This document shows positions 1 through 5,398 of a stretch of 7,411 nucleotides of DNA, one piece after another. Numbering within the stretch: the stretch's first letter is position 1; each line of letters begins with the position of its first letter. The stretch comes from Actinomycetes bacterium (GTDB lineage: Bacteria; Actinomycetota; Acidimicrobiia; Acidimicrobiales; RAAP-2), in NCBI GenBank assembly GCA_021806055.1, contig JAJZYE010000042.1, forward strand, positions 1 through 7,411, written 5' to 3'. The position numbers were made by a program, and so were the translations under genes. The notes under the pieces were generated by a model. It had not been told where the DNA came from, did no database searches, and saw only the letters and a list, made by a program, of their open reading frames with translations.

Positions 1-144
1 CTTGTCGGCTGCACGCCTGGCCGGAGCCTTTTTGGCCACCTTCTTGACCGCGGCCTTCTTCGCCGGTGCCTTCTTCGCCGGTGCCTTGGTGGCTACCTTC
101 TTGACGGCCGCCTTCTTGGCCGGAGCCTTTTTGGCCGGAGCCTT
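1..144 (-). repeat. 57-bp coding tandem repeat, two full copies and a partial third
   Basis: Within the Lys-rich gene, residues 8-26 (bases 144-88) and 27-45 (bases 87-31) are the same 19-residue unit, [18 protein letters not shown] followed by T or K. A third copy begins at residue 46 and degrades to APARRAADK. The two DNA copies differ mainly at third codon positions, so the amino-acid pattern has been kept while the DNA drifted. This points to an older duplication under selection and argues against a recent slippage event. Confidence 0.8.
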
Positions 145-165
145 CTTCTTCGCGGCTAGTGCCAC
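1..165 (-). CDS. Lys/Ala/Pro-rich N-terminus of an unidentified protein (partial)
   Basis: The minus-strand frame opens with GTG at 165-163 and stays open for 55 codons to the left edge, so only the N-terminus is seen. A strong Shine-Dalgarno (AAGGAGGG, 176-169) ends three bases before the GTG and decides the start. The residues are almost only Lys, Ala, Pro and Val in a [11 protein letters not shown] pattern, like histone-H1-type tails. Such basic tails occur in actinobacteria on DNA-binding proteins (HU-like), on sigma-70 factors and on DksA/TraR-like proteins; the visible part cannot tell these apart. The segment is probably disordered and binds nucleic acid through charge (inference). It points away from the coupling-protein gene and shares the 166-450 intergenic region with it. 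The opposite strand has a long open frame, which is a shadow caused by the repeat. Confidence 0.75.
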   Translation of the reverse strand, partial: MALAAKKKAPAKKAPAKKAAVKKVATKAPAKKAPAKKAAVKKVAKKAPARRAADK

Positions 166-341
166 TTTCCCTCCTTGGGACTCAACGTTGAATCAAGTTG
201 GAGCCCGAGACCACCACTCTGGTGATCCCTGATTCGGAAACCGCCTTGACAGTCGCGCACTCGTTCGTGTGCCCTCCTGCCTCCCGGCAGTACGACGACC
301 AAACGCAGTACACGGTCCCTCGCGCACGAGCCGAGTGCCAA

Positions 342-367
342 CAGTAACGAGCAACTCGTTCGTACTG
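342..367. repeat. Bulged inverted repeat (hairpin)
   Basis: The left arm CAGTAACGAG (342-351) pairs with CTCGTT (355-360) and TACTG (363-367), leaving a CAA loop and a three-base bulge. That gives ten or so base pairs, of which the inner six (AACGAG/CTCGTT, 346-360) are perfect. The right arm overlaps the second ACTCGTTCGT direct repeat and the inverted GCAGTAC copy. It could be an operator, an mRNA leader hairpin or part of an oriT; nothing in the sequence decides this. Confidence 0.55.
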
Positions 368-409
368 CATCGATCTCCTACGCGGAGGAACAACAAAAGT
401 TCACTCGGT

Positions 410-426
410 TTGAACATCGATGTCAA
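410..426. repeat. Near-perfect 17-bp palindrome
   Basis: TTGAACATCGATGTCAA contains the perfect 10-bp palindrome ACATCGATGT (414-423) flanked by TTG and CAA, with a single extra A on the left. It lies 25 bp before the TTG start of the coupling-protein gene, where a dimeric repressor site would be expected. Operator function is inference only. Confidence 0.45.
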
Positions 427-450
427 GCATTTCGACAAGAGACTCGACCG

Positions 451-1758
451 TTGCGGTGCGTGACTCTCGACGACGGCATCTACCTCGGACGTAGTGTCGA
501 CGGTGACGCGACGAGTGGTGCGCAACGATCGACTCTGGTACTCGGTCCGAGTCGCAGTGGAAAGACGTCATCACTCATCGTGCCGAACCTCTTGATGACC
601 ACACGATCGTGCGTCGTCACGTCGACCAAGGACGACGTCGTGTCACTCATGGCTCGATCTCGTCGCGACGGTGCGACGTTGCTCTACGATCCGTCGGGCA
701 CAGTCCCTACACCCCCGGGCGTGCACCGCATCGGCTACTCACCCGTGCACCAAGCCCGCACGTGGGACGGTGCCGTCCTCGCAACGCGCAGCTTGCTCGA
801 CGTGGCGCGACGCGCGCGGGTCGAGCGTGGTGATGATCACTGGAGCGAGCGTGCGGGAGCGCTCGTCGCTCCGCTCCTGCACGCGGCGGCCCTCGCGGAC
901 GAGTCGCTGGGAGCACTGGCCACCCGGGTCGACGCCCGGCGCGGCGACGATGCGCTCGCGGCCCTCACCGAGCGCTACGGCGCGGCGCACCCGTCGTCCG
1001 CGCTGCTGAGCGGCGTGCTCGCGACCGAGGAGCGCGAGCGATCAGGGATCTGGTCCACCGCCTCGGGCCTCTTCGCCGGCATGCGAACCGACGCGGCGCG
1101 GGCGGCCGCGCGCGGCGCCCCGCTCGACGTCGACGCCTTCCTCGCGGGGCCCCACCAGCTGCACGTGGTGGCGCCCAGCCGCCACCAGGCACTCACCACA
1201 CCCCTCGTGGTGGGCCTGATCGAACACGTCGTCCACGCCACCTACGACCGTGCCGGGACCGGTGCTCGCCTGCTCCTCGCCCTCGACGAGCTCGCCAACG
1301 TCGCCCCCCTTCCCCGGCTCGCGGGAATCGTGTCCGAGGGCGGCGGCCAGGGCGTCGTGACCCTCGCCTGCCTCCAAGACCTCAGTCAGGCCCGCGCGCG
1401 GTGGGGACCCGCCGCCGACGGGTTTCTCTCGCTGTTCCCGACCACCGTGGTGCTCCCGGGAATCGCTGATCGCACGACACTCGAGCTCCTTCACCACCTC
1501 GCGGGACGCACGCTCGTTCCCGCGGCGTCGGTGCAGCGCGGCGCGCGTGGCCGAGCCGTCGGCTCGTCCACCACCTGGATCGAACGAGATCGCGCTTCTC
1601 TCGCCGAGCTCGCCCGGGGACGGCCGGGCTACGCCCTGGGCCTCAACGCTGACAAGACCCTTCACTGGATCGCGCTCACGCCGGCGTGGCGCGACGAGCG
1701 GTTTCGCGGCTACCTCGAGCGCTCCGCACCATCGCGTGATCGATCGCGCGAGCGGTAG
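451..1758 (+). CDS. VirD4/TraG/TraD-family coupling ATPase without membrane domain
   Basis: The 435-residue product is a P-loop ATPase of the type IV coupling protein family. Such proteins receive a relaxase-bound DNA strand and hand it to a secretion channel. Walker A is GPSRSGKT (residues 32-39), followed by the typical IVPNLL and STKDD segments. A middle section (about 105-150, WDGAVLATRSLL to HWSERAGALVAPLLHAAAL) resembles actinobacterial TraG-type proteins. Walker B is LLLALDE (274-280), followed by the TraG/TraD recognition segment starting at GGGQG (297) with LQDLSQARARWG (308-319). The usual N-terminal membrane helices are missing, so it is predicted soluble. The start is uncertain: TTG at 451 has only a weak AAGAG upstream (437-441), and GTG at 460 is an alternative. 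GC at third positions is about 70% in the first hundred codons and over 90% later. The last 49 bp overlap the convergent relaxase gene, its likely partner. Family is firm; transport function is inferred. Confidence 0.85.
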   Translation: MRCVTLDDGIYLGRSVDGDATSGAQRSTLVLGPSRSGKTSSLIVPNLLMTTRSCVVTSTKDDVVSLMARSRRDGATLLYDPSGTVPTPPGVHRIGYSPVHQARTWDGAVLATRSLLDVARRARVERGDDHWSERAGALVAPLLHAAALADESLGALATRVDARRGDDALAALTERYGAAHPSSALLSGVLATEERERSGIWSTASGLFAGMRTDAARAAARGAPLDVDAFLAGPHQLHVVAPSRHQALTTPLVVGLIEHVVHATYDRAGTGARLLLALDELANVAPLPRLAGIVSEGGGQGVVTLACLQDLSQARARWGPAADGFLSLFPTTVVLPGIADRTTLELLHHLAGRTLVPAASVQRGARGRAVGSSTTWIERDRASLAELARGRPGYALGLNADKTLHWIALTPAWRDERFRGYLERSAPSRDRSRER

Positions 1759-2783
1759 CGCCACTGCGTCAGGTCGTCGAGGTCGACGGGACGAGGACCG
1801 CGGTCGCGCACGACACCCGTCAAACGCGCCTCCGCGACACCGATACCCGCCACCCGCAGACCACGCGCGTCACGCAGCGCGGGATAGAGCAAGTCGACGC
1901 TGCGCGACACCGCCACCGGATCCTGGCCGAACACCGCGGCGTCCGACCACGCCGCCACGACGTCGCGACGGGTCACACTGGTGCGCCCCTCGAACGCGGC
2001 GGCGAAGGCGTGTTCGTCGAAGCGTCGCGTGAGTGGTGGCGCCGGCACGGCCCCGTGCGCGACGAACCGCGCGAGGTCGTCACGCCAGGCTCGCCGCGCG
2101 TCCTCGCTCGACCAGTGCAGCTTCGCGCCACGATCGAGGTGATGCCCACCCCACAGCGCTCGATAACCCTCATCGAGGTCGATCACGTGCTCGACCCCGC
2201 CGAACGAGCGCCACGGCGTCCACGATGTGCGCGCGGCCACCTCGTGACGCAGTGACGCCCGATACAGCGCATCGGCGACGAGGGCGTGGGCGAACAACGA
2301 TCGGCTGTCGAGCACGACCGACTCACCGCGCGGGCGAGCGCCGACGAGGACGTGGTCGTGCAAGTGGGGCTCCCCGTGGCGGTTGACGCCGTGGGTGTAG
2401 CTCACGATGTCCGACCAGTGCGCACTCTCCTCGCGTCGCTCGCCATCACGCTGGCGGCGCACGACCACCGCGCGATCGTCGAGGTAGTCGACGGCGGCGC
2501 GGGCGGCGCGCTGGTGAGCCGCTACGACGCCCCCAGCGCTGGCGCGGTCCACGGCCATCAGGATTGAGATCGGCCGCGGCGCGGCAATAACCAGGTCGTA
2601 GCCGACCACACCGGCGCGACCGGTCGAGGTCAGTGAGCGCGCCGCGTCGCGCGGATCATGGGGGTCACCACCCCCACGCCACCACCGGCCGGCCGGGCCG
2701 TCACGGATGTCGTCGAGCTCGCGCGCGCGATCCGTCGCGAGGTAGTCCACGTCGCGCGTGCGACGAACGTAGATGCGTATCAC
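1710..2783 (-). CDS. Stand-alone MobF (TrwC/TraI-type) relaxase domain protein
   Basis: The 357-residue product matches the relaxase domain of the MobF family, enzymes that nick one strand at oriT through a catalytic Tyr and stay bound to its 5' end. Visible marks are an N-terminal Tyr (Y14 in DVDYL, also Y5), the GRWWRGGG segment (32-39), the strand GYDLVIAAPRPISILMA (61-77; compare the family's DLTFSAPKSVSLLWA) and the metal-binding triad in HGVNRHGEPHLHDHVLVG (H131, H142, H144). A C-terminal segment, TRRDVVAAWSDAA (271-283), resembles the linker after the relaxase fold. The helicase half found in TrwC/TraI (about 1000 residues or more in total) is absent, and the second Tyr pair of TrwC is not obvious. 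The GTG start at 2783 has GGAGGG upstream. It follows the WYL gene by 30 bp on the same strand, probably co-transcribed, and its 3' end overlaps the coupling-protein gene. Nicking activity is likely from the intact motifs; the target is unknown. Confidence 0.83.
   Translation of the reverse strand: MIRIYVRRTRDVDYLATDRARELDDIRDGPAGRWWRGGGDPHDPRDAARSLTSTGRAGVVGYDLVIAAPRPISILMAVDRASAGGVVAAHQRAARAAVDYLDDRAVVVRRQRDGERREESAHWSDIVSYTHGVNRHGEPHLHDHVLVGARPRGESVVLDSRSLFAHALVADALYRASLRHEVAARTSWTPWRSFGGVEHVIDLDEGYRALWGGHHLDRGAKLHWSSEDARRAWRDDLARFVAHGAVPAPPLTRRFDEHAFAAAFEGRTSVTRRDVVAAWSDAAVFGQDPVAVSRSVDLLYPALRDARGLRVAGIGVAEARLTGVVRDRGPRPVDLDDLTQWRYRSRDRSRDGAERSR
1733..1750. terminator. Palindrome in the overlap of two convergent genes, possible bidirectional stop
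   Basis: CGCG-T-GATCGATC-G-CGCG is an 18-bp palindrome with one mismatched pair, which is a G-U wobble in one transcript. As RNA it can fold as a 7-bp stem with a UCGA loop. It lies inside both coding ends: 5 bp before the coupling-protein stop (1756-1758) and about 20 bp before the relaxase stop (1712-1710). There is no U-tract, so intrinsic termination is doubtful. A transcript-end structure shared by both mRNAs, or a simple coding coincidence (both C-termini are Arg/Ser/Asp-rich), are both possible. Confidence 0.3.
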
Positions 2784-2801
2784 GGGTGCCCTCCGGCACC
2801 C
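2784..2801 (-). promoter_or_regulatory. Hairpin presenting the relaxase ribosome-binding site in its loop
   Basis: On the minus strand the 30-bp gap between the WYL gene stop and the relaxase GTG contains GGGTGCC-GGAG-GGCACCC. This is a perfect 7-bp, GC-rich stem with a four-base loop. The loop plus the first stem bases form the Shine-Dalgarno (GGAGGG), and the stem ends at the base directly before the GTG. Folding would leave GGAG exposed but block the start region, so translation of the relaxase may be held low or coupled to translation of the upstream gene. No U-run follows, so it is not a typical terminator. The structure is seen directly; the control role is inferred. Confidence 0.6.
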
Positions 2802-2813
2802 AACGGTCGTCGC

Positions 2814-4742
2814 CTACAGGCGCGCGATCCTCGCCGCGAGGTCGCGGCCCGCGTCGGCGAAGGCCGCGGTGGCCACCACCGCACCCTCACCGGCGCGGAC
2901 CAGGAGATGATCCAGGAAAGCGCGGTCGCGCACCCGGAAGCGCACGGCGAACCGTCCATCTCCCAGTGCACTCCACTGCGCGTGCGGAAGGGGCTCGAAG
3001 AGCCAACGCAGCGACGGGTCGATCACCACGACGACCTCCTCGCCACCCTCGCCTACTTCGGTCAGCCACTGCGGGTGGTCGTCGACCGGACGCGTCGGCG
3101 CGGCGGGCGAGCGCGCCAGGACCGCACCGATGCGGTCCACGCGAAAGGTCCGCCAGCCCTCGCGCGAGGTGCAGTAGGCCCGCACGTACGAGTGCCCATT
3201 CAGCACGCGCACCTCACGCGGCTCAATGGTGCGCGTCTCGCTCTGCGACGCGTCGGCCGTGCTGTACTCGATCTTGATCTGCTCGTGATTCTCGGCCGCC
3301 GCCACGATCTCGCCCAGCAGTGCCTCATCGGCGGTCGTGACGCGGACCCGTGCGCCCACCGCCGCCTCGATCCTGGCGATAGCCGACTCGATCGCCGGAT
3401 CGGCGTAGATCCGCGACGCCTCGCGCAGGGCCACATTGAGCTCGACCAGGTCGCGCCACAGCAGCGGTGCGAGCTCGTGGAACCCGTCACGGTCGTAGTA
3501 CTCCGCGCGGTAGAGCGAGTCGTCGGTCGCCTCTCGGTCCCAGTCGTCGCACTCCTTCACGACGTGAGCCGGGAAGCCGTAGGCACCGCGCATGGGCTCG
3601 AAGGTCACGAGCCGATCCATGATCCGACGCACCTGGTCCTCGTCGAGCGAGAAGCGCGCCGCGAGATCGCTCACCCGCAGACCGTCCGGCGCGAGGTGCA
3701 CGGCCCGCAGCAGCTGCAAGGTCTGTCCGAGCACGTCAGTGACCGTGGGCCCAGTGAAGGTCACGCCGTCAAGGTCGGGCACGTCACCCCGGTTCACCCG
3801 GCGCAGCCAGCTCACCAGGTCGCGGCGCAAGGACTTGGGCTGCTCCACGCGCACGCGATCGGCGGCCTCGAGCACGAATCGCAGCGCCGCGCGAGGGCTG
3901 TCGAAGCGGATCGCCACCTCGGCGCGCCCGTCGGGTCGCGTCGCGCGGCGCGCCGTCGGGTACTGGCGCTCGATCAGGCGCGCGTAGTCGGCGTTGGTCG
4001 TGACCACGGCATCCAGCGGCGACGGCGTCTTCGCGTACTGGGGACGCCAGGCGGCGGCCGCGGCGCGGGTGGCCTCGTCGGCGCTGAACGAGTCGGGCAC
4101 CACGACCGGCATCGACACCATCCGCGACAGCCGGTACCCCTTGATCTCCTCGGTTCCTCGCGGGCGGGCGATGAGGTACAGCGCCCCCTCGAAGACGCGT
4201 AGCTCGAGCGGCTCGACGACGCGCGTCTTGCGGGTCGCGGACTGGTAGTCGAAGGTGAGGACGCGCTGCGCGTGCAGCGCACGGATCACCGGCGTCACGA
4301 AGTTGGTGAACTCCAGGCCCCCATCCACCGCGGGGCCGTCGTTGAAGAGGCTGAAGGCGCCCGCGGCGCCGAAGCCGCACACGCGCAACGCGAGACGGAC
4401 CACCCGCTCCTCGTCCTCGCTGAGGTCGAGGGGTGGGGCCGTGGCGCTGGCCGGATCGATCCAGTAGCCCACCGAGCCGTCGGACAAGGTCACCGTCTCG
4501 ATCTGCCACCCAAGGTCGCGTATCCGCGCCTTGTCGCGCTCGAACTTCTGGCGCACGGCCCCCGGCGAGCCCACGTACGCGCGAACCTTGTGCGGCCCCT
4601 TGGGCGACAGGGGGAACTCGTCGACCATCAGCTCGCTCACGATGGTCTCCTGTGTGAGGGGGCGGCTGGCCGACGCGTTCTGGAGCAGCAGGGTCAGCGC
4701 GACCAGGCGCTCACGACTCTCCTCCGCTGCCTGGTTAGCCAC
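2814..4742 (-). CDS. pafBC: Fused PafB-PafC-like WYL-domain transcriptional regulator
   Basis: The 642-residue product holds two copies of the HTH-WYL-WCX plan. Copy 1 has a winged helix (about 9-98, with KFERDKARIRDLGWQIET at 66-83 as in PafB), a WYL-type domain (about 154-210, LELRVFEGALYLIARP) and a WCX segment (about 243-318). Copy 2 has an HTH (about 336-400, DLAARFSLDEDQVRRIMDRL), a second WYL-type domain (about 485-540, REVRVLNGHSYVRAY) and a WCX end (about 567-640). In mycobacteria PafB and PafC are separate neighbours acting together as a RecA-independent activator of DNA-damage genes; fused forms are known in actinobacteria. The literal W-Y-L triplet is not kept in either copy, and the first HTH carries extra residues (about 42-60). 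The GTG start at 4742 has GGAGG five bases upstream. It lies between moaC and the relaxase, and no proteasome genes (pafA, tatA/C) are seen in the window. The symbol is by architecture only. Confidence 0.85.
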   Translation of the reverse strand: MANQAAEESRERLVALTLLLQNASASRPLTQETIVSELMVDEFPLSPKGPHKVRAYVGSPGAVRQKFERDKARIRDLGWQIETVTLSDGSVGYWIDPASATAPPLDLSEDEERVVRLALRVCGFGAAGAFSLFNDGPAVDGGLEFTNFVTPVIRALHAQRVLTFDYQSATRKTRVVEPLELRVFEGALYLIARPRGTEEIKGYRLSRMVSMPVVVPDSFSADEATRAAAAAWRPQYAKTPSPLDAVVTTNADYARLIERQYPTARRATRPDGRAEVAIRFDSPRAALRFVLEAADRVRVEQPKSLRRDLVSWLRRVNRGDVPDLDGVTFTGPTVTDVLGQTLQLLRAVHLAPDGLRVSDLAARFSLDEDQVRRIMDRLVTFEPMRGAYGFPAHVVKECDDWDREATDDSLYRAEYYDRDGFHELAPLLWRDLVELNVALREASRIYADPAIESAIARIEAAVGARVRVTTADEALLGEIVAAAENHEQIKIEYSTADASQSETRTIEPREVRVLNGHSYVRAYCTSREGWRTFRVDRIGAVLARSPAAPTRPVDDHPQWLTEVGEGGEEVVVVIDPSLRWLFEPLPHAQWSALGDGRFAVRFRVRDRAFLDHLLVRAGEGAVVATAAFADAGRDLAARIARL

Positions 4743-4761
4743 GCCATCCTCCTCCCGTCGA

Positions 4762-4767
4762 ACGGTA
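4762..4767 (-). promoter_or_regulatory. Possible -10 element for the WYL regulator
   Basis: TACCGT on the minus strand fits TANNNT and lies 19 bases before the GTG at 4742, which would give a leader of about 13 nt containing the GGAGG site. No good -35 was seen. It is a weak call, because read-through from moaC (gap 47 bp) could also supply transcription. Confidence 0.25.
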
Positions 4768-4789
4768 GCGTGCCGCGCGGGGAGCGGTG

Positions 4790-5293
4790 TCAGTCACCAC
4801 CGTGGGGGGGCAGCGCATCCTCGCGACGCCACGCCCCCGAACGCCCCCCGGACTTCTCCCAGAGAGCCACCCGCTCAATGGTCATCGTCCGGTCGATGGA
4901 CTTGCACATGTCGTAGATAGTGAGCGCGGCAATCGTCACCGCGGTCAGCGCCTCCATCTCCACGCCAGTGCGATCCACCGTGTCCACACTGGCCTCGACG
5001 TCGATATGGGCATCGGCCAGCGCGAAGTTCACGTACACGGTGCCCACGAGCACGGGGTGCGCCATGGGTAGCAGCAGGGCCGCCTGCTTGGCGGCCTGAA
5101 TGCCGGCGATGCGCGCGGTGGCCAGCACGTCGCCCTTGTTGATGGTGTTCGCCGCGACGCTGGCCGTGGTGGCCGGCAGCATGGTGACCCGACAGCGCGC
5201 CAACGCTCGACGCGCACTGACCTCGGGCGAGCCAAGGTCGCGCGACAACCCGCCCGAACGCGGCACCCGGCGCAGTTGGTGGAAGTCGTCCAC
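4790..5293 (-). CDS. moaC: Cyclic pyranopterin monophosphate synthase MoaC
   Basis: MoaC converts the MoaA product (3',8-cyclo-GTP) to cyclic pyranopterin monophosphate, the second step of molybdenum cofactor synthesis, in the cytoplasm. The 167-residue length is normal. Family signatures are INKGDVLATARIAGIQAAKQ (51-70), LLPMAHP (74-80), GVEMEALTAVTIAALTIYDM (110-129) with D128 and K131 at the active site, and EKSGGRSG (146-153). The common bacterial form of the third block is PLCHP; here Cys is Ala, while the His (H79) is kept. The N-terminal MVDVxxK block is also diverged (RDLGSP, 19-24). The GTG at 5293 has no Shine-Dalgarno but lies exactly six bases after a TAGCAT -10, so the gene is probably leaderless. 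No other cofactor genes are visible; next on the same strand is the WYL regulator 47 bp downstream, and fmdB is divergent. Confidence 0.93.
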   Translation of the reverse strand: MDDFHQLRRVPRSGGLSRDLGSPEVSARRALARCRVTMLPATTASVAANTINKGDVLATARIAGIQAAKQAALLLPMAHPVLVGTVYVNFALADAHIDVEASVDTVDRTGVEMEALTAVTIAALTIYDMCKSIDRTMTIERVALWEKSGGRSGAWRREDALPPHGGD

Positions 5294-5299
5294 CGCGCC

Positions 5300-5305
5300 A
5301 TGCTA
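5300..5305 (-). promoter_or_regulatory. -10 element of a leaderless moaC promoter
   Basis: TAGCAT on the minus strand (5305-5300) fits the actinobacterial TANNNT -10. Six bases follow (5299-5294) and then the moaC GTG at 5293, which is where +1 is expected. No Shine-Dalgarno precedes the GTG, which supports a leaderless mRNA. No clear -35 exists; a perfect palindrome, GCCCGCGGGC (5323-5332), sits at that distance. Confidence 0.5.
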
Positions 5306-5365
5306 GTGAACCGCGACCGTGAGCCCGCGGGCCACGGGCCGCGACCGAGTGGACACAGCGACCGG

Positions 5366-5371
5366 TACACT
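5366..5371 (+). promoter_or_regulatory. -10 element of the fmdB promoter
   Basis: TACACT, preceded by GG, fits the TANNNT -10 pattern. It would place +1 near 5378 and give a leader of about 21 nt carrying the GGGAG ribosome-binding site. The -35 region is weak. The promoter shares the 105-bp divergent region 5294-5398 with the moaC promoter. Confidence 0.45.
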
Positions 5372-5398
5372 GGCCACGACGTTGTTGCGGGAGTACAC

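Larger units (their letters stand above)
166..450. other. Divergent intergenic region with inverted and direct repeats
   Basis: This is 285 bp between two divergent genes with no convincing gene or tRNA. GC is about 57% over 181-420 and 48% over 361-420, below the surrounding genes. It holds the perfect palindrome TCAACGTTGA (182-191), an imperfect inverted repeat at 209-227 (CACCA/TGGTG core), a bulged hairpin at 342-367 and a near-palindrome at 410-426. GCAGTAC occurs at 287-293 and 305-311 and inverted at 362-368; ACTCGTTCGT occurs at 259-268 and 354-363. The frame of the downstream gene is open from 250, but no ATG, GTG or TTG occurs in it before 451. No clear -35/-10 pair was found on either strand. 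Regulatory DNA for the two genes is the plain reading; an oriT-like site for the nearby relaxase is a speculative one. Confidence 0.6.

Noticed and set aside
2..232. Plus-strand frame encoding an Ala/Phe/Gly/Leu-rich, membrane-like protein
   Set aside because: It is the antisense reading of the Lys/Ala/Pro repeat; the minus strand has the ribosome-binding site and the biologically common composition.
246..274. TTGACA at 246-251 as a -35 box
   Set aside because: No TANNNT at a 16-19 base distance downstream.
387..410. GGAAC followed by CGGTT, resembling an ECF sigma promoter upstream of the coupling-protein gene
   Set aside because: The spacing is about 14 bases, shorter than the usual 16-17, and the -10 match is weak.
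166..450. Possible tRNA or small RNA in the intergenic region
   Set aside because: No cloverleaf or T-loop-like sequence on either strand; only short hairpins.
1042..1764. Minus-strand 240-codon frame opposite the coupling-protein gene
   Set aside because: Low-complexity Arg/Gly/Glu content, no motifs, fully inside a gene with clear Walker motifs on the other strand.
3735..3745. TGTCRGTG-like words (also near 2628, 4788 and 5216) as PafBC-type promoter boxes
   Set aside because: None has a TANNNT at the expected spacing and most lie inside genes; no PafBC-type box was found upstream of the genes here.
2658..4202. Long plus-strand open frame (514 codons) opposite the WYL regulator
   Set aside because: It is rich in Arg, His and Gly without recognisable motifs and mirrors the real minus-strand gene; typical high-GC shadow.
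5276..5398. Upstream extension of the FmdB frame
   Set aside because: Homology begins at MPTYEYEC (5399), which has its own GGGAG; the upstream part overlaps the moaC start and both promoters.
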